A stretch of DNA of 27,459 nt from a virus. The notes below the pieces were generated by a model, which was not told the origin of the DNA, ran no database searches, and saw nothing but the letters and a program-made list of their open reading frames with translations. Both the position numbers and the translations under genes were made by a program. The stretch is from the IMG/VR virus record IMGVR_UViG_3300030328_002939, positions 1-27,459 of that record. One strand, written 5' to 3'. Shown here piece after piece: positions 18,701 through 24,085 of the stretch (the first letter of the stretch is position 1; the number at the start of each line of letters is the position of its first letter).

Positions 18701-20352
18701 GTAAGGAGATTAAAAAATTAAGAGATGAATATAAAATAGCTAGTAAAGAACGTAAGATGGAAATACAAGCAGAGCTTGCTAACATTAAAAGTGAAATGTT
18801 TTCTACTACTAAAAAAGCATTTTCTAAATGGCTTCAAAGAGAAACTCTTAAAAATATGGAAGACTTTATTAAGCCTTCAAATATAGATAAATTAAATATT
18901 AGAAAGACTCCTAGACAATGGTTTAGTGATGAATCTGTTGGTAATGCTATGCTAAGAATAGAACAAAGAGTTACAAAAGTCTATGGTAAGATTACGGGTG
19001 ATAAGATGTTTAAATCATTACCAGACGATATTCAATTAAGACATAAAGCATTAGTAGAACGTGCTCAATATATTTCAGATCTTGAAGGTCGTTTTGAAGT
19101 TTTATCATTACTGTTTGCACCTAAAGCAGCTATAACAAATGTATATGGTGGTTATCAAAACATTATTACTGATACTGGATTTGATCATTTCTTTAAAGCT
19201 GGTGATGAAAAGTATTTAATTAAGGATGTTTTTGCTGGTCAAAAGTTTAAACTGTTTAATAAAAAGACTGGTAAGTTTGAATTTAGAGAGTTGGAAAACA
19301 AAGAAGATATTTTTGAAATGATAGATTCTTTAGGATTGCTTGAAGGTAACCTTCTACAAGAATTAGCTTATATACAAGCAAATGAACCAACCAATGTAAA
19401 GGCTTTCTTAAAAGAACTTGCTCAGAAAGTTCAAGCACATACTAGAGCTGAAAAATTATATGGAAACTCTAAAGAAGTAAATGAAAAAATAGACACCTAT
19501 GTTAAGAAAACAGTAGGGGAAATATATAGAAAGCATAGAGTTGATAAGCAAGTAATGGATAAGGGTAGTTATTTTATGTCTGCAACAGAAAAACATTTAC
19601 GTAGAAAAGCGTTTTTAGCACACTACCTAAAAGCAAGAGAGATATATTCAGATTTACGAGGAAATATACAAGTAACAGATGAATTCCTAGTAGATGCTGC
19701 TAGAAAAGGTGTTGAGGGATCTCAATTTATTTATCACGCAACTTATAGACCTAATTTCAGTAATACTGCTTTTGGACGTATAATGACTAGATTCCAACCT
19801 TATGCCTGGAATAGTATACGTAGAAGAAAGACTGGTTTTGAAGATATGATGGCTGCAGAAGGACATCCTCAATTTGAAGCTACAAAAAGATTTGAAAGAC
19901 AAGTTGCTAATGATATGATGACCATGGCATTGGCTACATTATTTCCATATTCTATATTTGAATATGCATTATCTCCTCCTATGTCATGGATGAAAGAAAC
20001 TGCAGAGTTTTTATTTGGAGATGAAGAAACGAGAAAGAAAGCATTCTTCAATCAGTATCCAATACAAGCACTGGCTCCTTTACAAATTATTACACCACCA
20101 GTAAGTAGATTTATATTACCACCTTTAAATGGTATTATAAATGGAGACTGGGAAGCTTTTACTAAGTATACTCTTTGGACTTATTTCCCTGGAGGAAGAT
20201 TTGCTCGTGATCTTTATAAAACAGTAGATAATCCAAAGTATGCAGTAGAGTATCAAACTGGAATACCTTATAATAGTATGCAATGGCACCTCTCAAGAGT
20301 AAAGCGTCAAGCGGAGGAGCGAGATAAAAATAACGAAGATCCTACGACTTGA
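9784..20352 (+). CDS. Giant (3522-residue) internal virion/ejection-type protein
   Basis: One uninterrupted frame of 3522 residues, mostly charged and helical, with hydrophobic segments near both ends. Near the N-terminus, residues about 80-125 (FIEGFTTFGFADTPDTSAER, then a Gly/Ala/Val-rich stretch), 250-290 and 333-373 could insert into membranes. Near residue 1085 is GTDGGTMVNQNIAKIVIG. The last 220 residues carry a conserved-looking block (GVEGSQFIYHATYRPNFSNT followed by MTRFQPYAWNSIRRRK, about 3308-3350) and hydrophobic helices near 3375-3450. This end resembles the ends of large polyvalent/gp16-like phage proteins as I remember them. No cysteine occurs in the protein. It takes the T7 gp16 position in the gene order, so it is probably packed in the capsid and ejected with the DNA. 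N4 virion RNA polymerase has similar size, but its catalytic motifs were not found by eye. No enzyme domain could be assigned. Confidence 0.7.
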   Translation: MLNLDNRILLLQKELERGALDEFQYAVALQKFYSRRPGTFNTRSLRYMESKINEAGLPLTEGRQGKSDGFLAQTVSGFIEGFTTFGFADTPDTSAERIANNVGHLIGLAPGIVVQAISGTGAAVGVVKSGLKHKAKQTGSKKLSKVADKLEDASTSIGNTNYKFQKGLDKLARFTKLKGTAIGVDRATGEKLYGLQSFPGMAAHYIQKQAAGSIHRTTNTAVDYMNKGLFKSKFLDKEAAKNIIDQSVHVGLLLAASAQPLGTRGEGFKGMAMAGVHGAVAGGIFGSIGEYVNIGRMLGSSNATIRKSGENVVRSFAKALGTQPNRIDQYNTINFMMRGGAGATYGTVTSKLHDLPLEDQIYETLLSTFFSVNSRAAFENRATRDIYNSMNAIPRDYNMKEARKWLTEQPWYQNETPEYQAYWSRYLKNIQQQQIDYTINQYNDIVLTYAEIYKKLKDEGKITPEMEEKAKTDSKAKEKILGEMYDALDKQRSDIEDQIQVNITEQKLGDLDQVAKDIENKKFRLDSITLEDGRTIEYQVQEVDPLSEHLPKQKSLKSVFLSIRKKGQDVGVQDLHNMFKKTIDDAQYDVKQFVWDVEKTYGIKLSESQKRDLIQSAHYLKNIDRYPIARIYLVSEGALKKDKDMDPILEEQAPETDIYDKPIGGSKNNDPKYGTSRVNKNYDKRQDVDEPKTLHYDIDYLTTRVLQRYWDTASDSYKKRPRVKNVAPLSVDIFQYIPEGKTDKKGNRIRPIQLAEFMNNKQFDKLAKDLNKKNAFIYAANGATGRIQIRQYPFKSKDDDSIPGMYLTGKDITSINDALIAAGIPVTKVRKKSNVATLIWRMIETGVLRTQSKEYNHLNAGIKYESQMSRKDGKNLNAEHIKGKIQEWIDKEPYESLTKFQKRTKHHSGIEIALDPQYFMKYKNISRIRQIDMDSFDPSSFTEIKLPLDVSAIRRVLHDKLYADVNIKPIFDNVYINLKGKRNSKSNNDLYEQFEKDNPEIVKEVADWNKNVLDRIESGSYKDQDSFSDLSFTELSKIPEFTPLIQLPKSSISTYDGANFKHIIIEDLPSSVKNMGEAIKKNNSGTDGGTMVNQNIAKIVIGEYGYDPRTGVMKTLGVFRPDAWQKIGQTINKTADFTMDDYWQKFADTHGIDKIHYASGIKESTGIDVTKVRWNEATKEFELVGKLNAFESKIEDNYLNLNVYENFGKIGNQKLIQQIMSNINSFEMDPATDIGKKFWDKWEDMVSKSSVGDPKETLIAEKEFLADKELSVNIDNIDIRLIDRILYDSPDSNAAKSILKQIFEIERNSDFDKQSMQDWNDYRQNTYNRQLVEDYLIDTDFDPGTYLRPGVREYVNERIQSYVSKRLTRPRIKHSYSSKLGLYDVLISGRKQKYSKLKKGLANDEFMMNEGARDVIEVSVYEGKKNQKTMTLGEFWDTWVYMKENPTTKRAQKDFEEYENVRKNVAFVRSPMISNGGFRIGEFVGFAKTRKGISLITNEYNDFMMSGADKDIDSAHMFWGLPKELVDVYKQSQIQDQLVRTVNGKKDTVDLKDEDIAAQLASAEGAKEKSREKHLADILDTKAKLDNGKISTMSEDSIGLITNGVNLIGLELDINKQLEDSTIRSGESSWLNKDKYTKSFRQLIIDKNVLLNTYIDAADLSNIDLPIVSLRNMRNRYAFMYEGSVSGNLEARRQAINNMHKVIFGFKKQGDIPLNTQEVALDYLLKTDGAKSYLGILAEHYKGLRLELNPWNVFSKEQTISLLKDISTEIQKHPIYRKVGMKDFSEHFLKGLDPKEFDNIIEYETFLWNKVNQVVDLSNALIRSQSFKEYAIKELEMTNESVDDFITQVVELTFEQRNRIYQAFNNNQQYYKKHNTRSYGDQISITKAMLMDQLDSLSNRRKTEGKPLPERAYREVEDLFDTFYIATPLVKLDFVGFRGEQRFKRLKEVNNGIKSLVEKKQDMEKKGIFFNQDDALEALYRQRGALQAEMTGMLPDREQTWAIRPRNKRYMSETRHQVLKMAEQTREERIKTIRDLLELDKFEQESLDTLNPPPNGRQSKVELQEGQDVVLKTKKMVPDLIDMDVLTDPKKLDALIDSLKPLKKTQTDELRKNLKDFKDLIYQQTALGNETFLFNLPSEYSFFLKRIDRKSDFIQNVDGLRFGLFMKSMKIKYDKDDVFSKIKRNKELLSEVENVLYADISNDTPILSFDEYMLKHYPDMIQKVITDAKGKLKSGPSYANDLRLIKLMEDVKKDYQKKPGMEKINMSVKSFEDAKLLYQDYVQMWLTANKKTLTNIAENTTGKLLKDSDKKSYFYNSKDKRVRAFDSSMTEKILKDKNNELLEVSRLSDYVTNEINLLFPLEQHLRDPKKLDQILGLYQRLDKELAPFEQKLQFDRVIKFNEKTGQMEEYGITVPTSTLKTVAEGIYRLHVNANQISDFHTKIVGFQKKTLAEEQKGYKDNANVLWEYAAVKHTLGEDKLGPKRENTTIEEVVDLNTRLEKAEKEINKINQKFYYVNKEGRKIWVEPKEYADIIISEVIQPLMDYSLRSMIKSNYKNISRYFQDQKTFKLEYSPKKYLLEGHPKHYMQELSQLFLNKHGLIEVRRLLWFDKTVRLSQDKQTGVEMLKNHFHLDDITWIKFHLNLRDHILDKYSDYVTKGGSLDWVALSKAKIKVNKKDITMDKVVRKEIRKFSRQFGEWKSEVGKFALDGVSDRFYPQMGQKDVAENVKYLEEVWLPSEKERIMNKKNWEQLTDSQLRDDVKYGYISFQDAKQLEYQRIENKLLGTNRFENPYVDKEALDMFNQITTRKGKNPYPGQGVTTHARSRLERSMPGWRSDGNVPLDYMNSLSRGVMQNIGAMYSRIYLDKFLQQARRNPRMSENADIWHQTMVDYTRGYMGFPSTRILEVYGVSKKEMNLLKEWQKAGFNQDWKVGKLDAVSKKLLWDVEQSSIPTMSEQRSTKKSLIAQSYKLKSKEIKKLRDEYKIASKERKMEIQAELANIKSEMFSTTKKAFSKWLQRETLKNMEDFIKPSNIDKLNIRKTPRQWFSDESVGNAMLRIEQRVTKVYGKITGDKMFKSLPDDIQLRHKALVERAQYISDLEGRFEVLSLLFAPKAAITNVYGGYQNIITDTGFDHFFKAGDEKYLIKDVFAGQKFKLFNKKTGKFEFRELENKEDIFEMIDSLGLLEGNLLQELAYIQANEPTNVKAFLKELAQKVQAHTRAEKLYGNSKEVNEKIDTYVKKTVGEIYRKHRVDKQVMDKGSYFMSATEKHLRRKAFLAHYLKAREIYSDLRGNIQVTDEFLVDAARKGVEGSQFIYHATYRPNFSNTAFGRIMTRFQPYAWNSIRRRKTGFEDMMAAEGHPQFEATKRFERQVANDMMTMALATLFPYSIFEYALSPPMSWMKETAEFLFGDEETRKKAFFNQYPIQALAPLQIITPPVSRFILPPLNGIINGDWEAFTKYTLWTYFPGGRFARDLYKTVDNPKYAVEYQTGIPYNSMQWHLSRVKRQAEERDKNNEDPTT

Positions 20353-20384
20353 CGACTTTTTCATAAGGCATATGCTGTTATTTT

Positions 20385-20390
20385 TATAAT
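20385..20390 (+). promoter_or_regulatory. Possible -10 box in front of the nested hairpin element
   Basis: TATAAT matches a sigma70-type -10 box and lies 7 nt before the first base of the outer stem at 20398, the usual distance to a start site. The bases where a -35 box would be (CATAAG) match poorly, and no extended -10 TG is present. In DNA this AT-rich, a chance match is possible. Confidence 0.25.
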
Positions 20391-20397
20391 AGTGTAC

Positions 20398-20495
20398 TGC
20401 CGCTTACCTATCAAATACTAACAGAAACAAAGGGACTAATCTTTGTTTGTTTTAGTAGCCAACCAAATAGTATTTGCTTTTCAAAGTAAGCGGCA
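20398..20495. other. Nested inverted-repeat element between convergent gene blocks (structured RNA, barrier or DNA site)
   Basis: Three inverted repeats are nested within 98 nt. The outer pair is TGCCGCTTAC (20398-20407) with GTAAGCGGCA (20486-20495), 10 bp. The middle pair is CAAATACTA (20412-20420) with TAGTATTTG (20468-20476), 9 bp. The inner pair is AAACAAAG (20425-20432) with CTTTGTTT (20441-20448), 8 bp, closing an 8-nt loop. Alternative pairings exist: TACTAA (20416-20421) with TTAGTA (20452-20457), and CAAATA/TATTTG within 20464-20476. The element fills the only gap between the plus and minus blocks, 5 nt from the last minus-strand stop. Neither side carries a long U-tract, so a normal terminator is not evident. 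A small RNA, a bidirectional transcription barrier, or an origin/recombination site are all possible. Confidence 0.6.
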
Positions 20496-20500
20496 ATTCT

Positions 20501-20677
20501 TTAATCGTTACAATCTTCACACTTTTCTGGAGCTCTTGCTCCTTCATAATCTACTACATCTTCAGACTCTCTAATCATTTCTTTAACATTAGTTTTGAAT
20601 TTCTTGTCTTCTTCGTGTTTGATTATTTTTTGTGCTATAGATATAATTGCATTGATTTCTTCTTTATTCAAAATCAT
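20501..20677 (-). CDS. Small acidic protein with C-terminal CxxC, 58 residues
   Basis: The frame starts at ATG 20677, with GAAGGAGAA a few bases upstream, and stops at TAA 20501-20503. Its start lies 14 nt inside the end of the resolvase-like gene, as is usual in this block. The N-terminal 38 residues are helical (ILNKEEINAIISIAQKIIKH). The end reads EKCEDCND, so C53 and C56 could help bind a metal or form a disulfide. It is the last gene of the minus-strand block and ends 5 nt before the nested hairpin element. No family known. Confidence 0.7.
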   Translation of the reverse strand: MILNKEEINAIISIAQKIIKHEEDKKFKTNVKEMIRESEDVVDYEGARAPEKCEDCND

Positions 20678-20996
20678 GGCGATTCTCCTTCTCGATTTGT
20701 AATAACCTTAAAAATCTCTTTAACGGTATTATAGCTAAAGATTCTTTTCTATCCATACGTGTAACAACAACGTCAACATCATCTCCGTGATAATCAGGAT
20801 ACAACCATTGTGCAACTTTCTTTCTTCGTTTTGCTTGTATGCATGTATCTTCAACTATCACGTCAACAACTTCTGACTTACCTAGAGATCTTCCATCTGA
20901 AGCATAGGCCCTCTTTGCAGAGAGGCCCATGTCTTTAGCTGTGTTTACTATCTCACGTTCGAGATTGTTACCACGTATTTTATTAGGATGCGTCAC
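20664..20996 (-). CDS. Holliday-junction-resolvase-like nuclease (PD-(D/E)xK fold)
   Basis: This 110-residue protein starts at GTG 20996. The layout fits small Hjc-type resolvases: a first helix with RGNNLEREIV (Glu13), then AKRAYASDGRSLGKSEVVDV and IVEDTCIQAKRRKK, where D45 and the pair Q54/K56 stand at the catalytic D and (E)xK positions. Gln in place of the usual Glu is a variant; from memory it is also found in similar phage proteins with VQCKRRK. The role would be to cut branched DNA left by replication and recombination before packaging. It lies downstream of the primase-helicase in the same transcript, overlapping its neighbours on both sides. A related PD-(D/E)xK endonuclease is the main alternative. 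Confidence 0.75.
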   Translation of the reverse strand: MTHPNKIRGNNLEREIVNTAKDMGLSAKRAYASDGRSLGKSEVVDVIVEDTCIQAKRRKKVAQWLYPDYHGDDVDVVVTRMDRKESLAIIPLKRFLRLLQIEKENRHDFE

Positions 20997-21249
20997 GTGT
21001 ACCAGGATCTACTGACATACTCATTATGTTAAAATCCTCCTCATACCTTTTTATAGCATCTGGTGATTCATCCCAGTATCTTAATCCAAAAGAAAATTCT
21101 AATGGACCAAATCTGGTATCAAACCACAAGTGACTTCCAAAGTTACTATCTATCCTTGTTGACAATCCAATAAACTTAAGCAATTTAAGTTCTGCTTTTT
21201 GTATATTGTTTTTGTCTACATATGTTGCTTTAAATAAGCTTTTCAACAT
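20983..21249 (-). CDS. Hypothetical protein, 88 residues
   Basis: ATG 21249 follows AGGAGG and lies 20 nt inside the end of the primase-helicase gene. The product mixes basic residues and aromatic beta-strand-like segments (HLWFDTRFGPLEFSFGLRYW) with an acidic C-terminal part. There is no signal peptide, membrane helix or cysteine. It lies between primase-helicase and resolvase genes, so a DNA-metabolism role is likely but not shown. No family recognised. Confidence 0.7.
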   Translation of the reverse strand: MLKSLFKATYVDKNNIQKAELKLLKFIGLSTRIDSNFGSHLWFDTRFGPLEFSFGLRYWDESPDAIKRYEEDFNIMSMSVDPGTRDAS

Positions 21250-23053
21250 CGTTTCCTCCTATTTGTTCGAATGTCATATTATTTGCATTGAATGCAGCTA
21301 ACATCTTAAAACGACCTTCGTCACGTGATTTTACTGACATAATTTCACGTGCTGGATCATCTCTATTACCTTTTATCAATACAACTTTATCTGCTTTTTG
21401 CACAACGTTACTACTACCTTTTAAAGAATGTAAGTTAATAACGTTGTTAGCAGCTGAAGCTTTGTTAAGGTGATGAATTGCAATTATAATAATATTGGTC
21501 TTTTGAGCTATTTGCTTTAAAGCTCCAATAACACTATTTTGCTTTTCTATTTCGCCTTTAACGAAGTCTACTTCAACTTCATCTGTAGTATCTACAACTA
21601 GAACTTTTGGTTCAAATTCTGCTACTACTTTCTTTATAGATTCTATTCTTGGTGCTATAGTCATAACTTGTACGTGTTGCAAGTCTTCTTTTATAGTAAA
21701 GTCTGGATTGTTTTTATATTGATTAACAACCCAATCTTTATCTCTATTTGTTGCAATTTGTACAAAGCGTCTGAATATTAATTGCTCATTCATTTCTAAC
21801 GATAAAAACAATGTTTGTTGTTTTGCTTTTACAATTAGATCTTGTATGAATGCAGTCTTACCAAGACCAGTATCACCAGAGAAGATTACTAACTCTCCAG
21901 GACTCAATGTGTAAGGATCGCATCCATATATAGAATGCAAATCTATTGAGTCTTCTGTTAACTTTGTTTTTACGTAAATTCTTAATGCATCTTCTAATGC
22001 ATCAACTCCTTTAATATCCAATGTATAGTCTTTACGCTTGTAATGTATACATTTAGAGTCGCAATATTCTGCCATGATGTGATCATCGCAACCATATTGA
22101 TAAGAACCTTCATAAACATTTGATACTGTCCTCGTTATTTCTTCTTCGGACATTGTATCATTTGACCATATTATCATACCATTTAAAGTAACTAACATAG
22201 GAATACCAGCTCTTTTATAAGAACTTACCATACGCATCAATTTCATATTTCTTGAACCTTTCATAGGTCCTTCGTTAAATACGTGCTGCATACAAGACAC
22301 TACTGCTGTAACATCAGAACTATTTTTATTGTTCTTATTGTTATATTGTAATGTTGGTGATGCAACTACCATTGATTGTAAATACGGTTCTACATCATGT
22401 TCTTTAAATAATGTTGCAAAGAACTTAATGTTTTCATATTTGTTTACGTATTCCATATAGGAACTTTGGCTACTAGCCATTTCTGTAATATGATCAATCG
22501 TTAATTCTGGTAATAGTTGTAGCGGAATCCATATCTTGTGGAGGTTAGTCTTCTTGTTTAGCGACCATTTGCATCTTATAATCCTTGTCTTATCATAAAT
22601 GCTGTCTGCAAAGTCGAAATGCTTATTCATTGTTAATTTAAGCTTTTCGTTTACGTCTCTGCTAGGTTGTAAACCGAACACATTCTTCATTTCAATATGG
22701 AAACCACTACCACTAAACCATAGGTTAATGTCTTCCTCCATAACACCTTTGTCAAACATTTCAGAAATACATTGCTGTAAATAACCTATAAAATGATCTG
22801 TTGGTATATCGCCCTTGTCTATATCTAATATGATATAATCAATATATGCAATACCATTGAATCCTTTTACTGAATTAGTTTCTTCAACATATTTTTGAAA
22901 GTCTTCTCCGAAAGTAAAGTAAGATCTATACATTTCATCTTTCCATGCATTTGATATTACTTTTTCAGAGTAATCGTCTATGTTTGTAACAGAATTTCGT
23001 TGAGATAGTGATCCTTCTACTAGTTCGCAGTAGAATCTGCTATTTTCTTCCAT
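21230..23053 (-). CDS. Fused AEP-type primase and DnaB/RecA-like replicative helicase
   Basis: This 607-residue protein has two enzymatic halves. Residues 1-185 carry archaeo-eukaryotic primase motifs: IILDIDKGD (74-82; D77 and D79 bind metal), WFSGSGFH (112-119; the SxH motif) and IYDKTRIIRCKWSLNKK (152-168). Residues 250-340 hold four cysteines (C253, C322, C331, C335) around GSRNMKLMRM, a layout recalling the C-terminal cluster domain of primase large subunits. Residues 385-600 are a DnaB-type helicase: GDTGLGKT (393-400, Walker A), LFLSLEM (415-421), VLVVDTTDE (484-492, Walker B) and IIIAIHHLNKAS (522-533). It should prime and unwind at the phage fork, as T7 gp4 does with an unrelated primase domain. 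It starts 34 nt inside the upstream gene and ends overlapping the 88-residue gene. Confidence 0.9.
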   Translation of the reverse strand: MEENSRFYCELVEGSLSQRNSVTNIDDYSEKVISNAWKDEMYRSYFTFGEDFQKYVEETNSVKGFNGIAYIDYIILDIDKGDIPTDHFIGYLQQCISEMFDKGVMEEDINLWFSGSGFHIEMKNVFGLQPSRDVNEKLKLTMNKHFDFADSIYDKTRIIRCKWSLNKKTNLHKIWIPLQLLPELTIDHITEMASSQSSYMEYVNKYENIKFFATLFKEHDVEPYLQSMVVASPTLQYNNKNNKNSSDVTAVVSCMQHVFNEGPMKGSRNMKLMRMVSSYKRAGIPMLVTLNGMIIWSNDTMSEEEITRTVSNVYEGSYQYGCDDHIMAEYCDSKCIHYKRKDYTLDIKGVDALEDALRIYVKTKLTEDSIDLHSIYGCDPYTLSPGELVIFSGDTGLGKTAFIQDLIVKAKQQTLFLSLEMNEQLIFRRFVQIATNRDKDWVVNQYKNNPDFTIKEDLQHVQVMTIAPRIESIKKVVAEFEPKVLVVDTTDEVEVDFVKGEIEKQNSVIGALKQIAQKTNIIIIAIHHLNKASAANNVINLHSLKGSSNVVQKADKVVLIKGNRDDPAREIMSVKSRDEGRFKMLAAFNANNMTFEQIGGNDVEKLI

Positions 23054-23292
23054 CCTTTTACTCTTCCGTTTGTGTTATGTTTAACTTCTTCTAATCTTAT
23101 TCCGCAAGCTTCTAGTAATGCATTGTTTGCACGCAACATTCTAAAAACTCTAGAGTAAGTACTTGCCGTATGTATTCTATCGTACTTTACTTTTCCGTAG
23201 TATGGAACTTGAGTTTCAAAGTTATGTGAATAGAATACTTCACCGTCCTCTAAAGAATCAAGCCAGTTGATTACTATTGCTTTAGCTTTCAT
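23020..23292 (-). CDS. Hypothetical protein next to SSB and primase, 90 residues
   Basis: ATG 23292 shares a base with the stop of the SSB-like gene (TAATG), so expression is probably coupled. The sequence is basic and helical, with a possible winged-helix arrangement: an N-terminal helix (AIVINWLDSL), a middle part with STYSRVFRMLRANNALLEAC, and a C-terminal beta-like end (VKHNTNGRVKGWKKI). It could bind DNA. No family can be named. The last 34 nt overlap the primase-helicase start. Confidence 0.7.
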   Translation of the reverse strand: MKAKAIVINWLDSLEDGEVFYSHNFETQVPYYGKVKYDRIHTASTYSRVFRMLRANNALLEACGIRLEEVKHNTNGRVKGWKKIADSTAN

Positions 23293-23822
23293 TAGAATGG
23301 TAGGTCATCAACACTTACTGATTTATTGACTTCTTGTGGCGTTACGGCTGCCTCGGAGTCTTCTTTCTTGTAATTAGTTGGATAACCTTTTTCTAATGAT
23401 TTCTCAAAGTCTTTTCCTAGTTGATCTGTATCATTCCAAGAAGAAACTCTGTTCCACAATGCTCTTTTATACTTACCCTTACAAGGATAGCTTAGTACTG
23501 CTACTTGAGCATTTGCTAATTCTACTAAATTAATATCTCCAGTATCAGATACTTCTAAATCTTTACCTGCTGCAAGATATAAAGTATTAACTAGATCTGG
23601 AAATTTCAAATCTGTTACTACTCCATTAGTATCTTTTTTGTAGTTTTGGTTTATGAATAGATTAGACTTATAGTTATTTTCAGAATCTTCTAGTTCCAAT
23701 TTTACTGTAGTATCAGAGTATTGTGATTCTATTTGAGTTGCTGCTACTATGTAGCATTTATTGATGTAATAAGGTTGATTTCCGCCCTTAGACGTTCTAA
23801 CCTTTGTACCTGTAATCGCCAT
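23292..23822 (-). CDS. Single-stranded DNA-binding protein-like, acidic DDLPF tail
   Basis: The 176-residue protein follows AAGGAGG. The first 120 residues are beta-rich, as in OB-fold proteins (QPYYINKCYIVAATQIESQY and VKLELEDSENNYKSNLFINQ). The last 45 residues are low-complexity and charged and end in SVDDLPF, very similar to the DDIPF tip with which bacterial SSB recruits partner proteins. It should coat single-stranded DNA during replication and recombination, and recruit helicase, nuclease or host factors. Its place immediately before the primase-helicase and after a putative annealing protein supports this. The OB-fold is inferred; the tail is seen directly. Confidence 0.8.
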   Translation of the reverse strand: MAITGTKVRTSKGGNQPYYINKCYIVAATQIESQYSDTTVKLELEDSENNYKSNLFINQNYKKDTNGVVTDLKFPDLVNTLYLAAGKDLEVSDTGDINLVELANAQVAVLSYPCKGKYKRALWNRVSSWNDTDQLGKDFEKSLEKGYPTNYKKEDSEAAVTPQEVNKSVSVDDLPF

Positions 23823-23833
23823 TGATTTCCTCC

Positions 23834-24085
23834 TTATAATTGGTCATTAGCGTGATCGTTTGCTTTATCTTGAGCACCGTCTATAAGAACTTGATTTACG
23901 TCCTTAACTTGATTTGAAATTGCTTCTTCTACTGCGTCACAATTTATTAAATCAACTAGAAGTTCTTCATTATGCTCGAATGGAACTCTTACTAATATAA
24001 AAGTCCCATGGTCGTTTTCTATTAGCTTAGTATCTCCTGGTTGTAATCCAGTTATTCTATGCTCACTAGGCATCTTTTTTTTCAT
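23834..24085 (-). CDS. Small acidic protein, 83 residues
   Basis: ATG 24085 follows GGAGG at a normal distance and lies 20 nt inside the end of the upstream gene. Residues 10-60 form short beta segments (HGTFILVRVPFEHNEELLVD). The C-terminal 25 residues are helical, acidic and polar (VLIDGAQDKANDHANDQL). The protein has one cysteine and no membrane segment. It lies between the annealing-type and SSB-type genes, so it may help recombination or replication, but nothing in the sequence proves it. Confidence 0.65.
   Translation of the reverse strand: MKKKMPSEHRITGLQPGDTKLIENDHGTFILVRVPFEHNEELLVDLINCDAVEEAISNQVKDVNQVLIDGAQDKANDHANDQL

Noticed and set aside
9784-20352. The giant protein as an N4-type virion RNA polymerase
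   Set aside because: The size fits, and GATGR near residue 782 looks a little like the TxxGR motif. However, no motif B (RxxxK with YG at the right distance) or motif C was found nearby, so there is no positive evidence for polymerase activity.
20433-20460. Pseudoknot between the loop GGACTAAT and TTAGT downstream in the nested element
   Set aside because: Five base pairs can form, but the 3-nt connector at 20449-20451 is too short to span an 8-bp stem, so the fold is not sterically reasonable.
20398-20495. A standard rho-independent terminator for either block
   Set aside because: No run of five or more U follows the outer stem on either strand, and the stem is interrupted by long internal loops.
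20474-20734. 86-residue plus-strand frame opposite the end of the minus-strand block
   Set aside because: It is very rich in Phe and Ile, as expected from antisense reading of Lys/Asn/Asp codons, and begins inside the hairpin element without a ribosome site.
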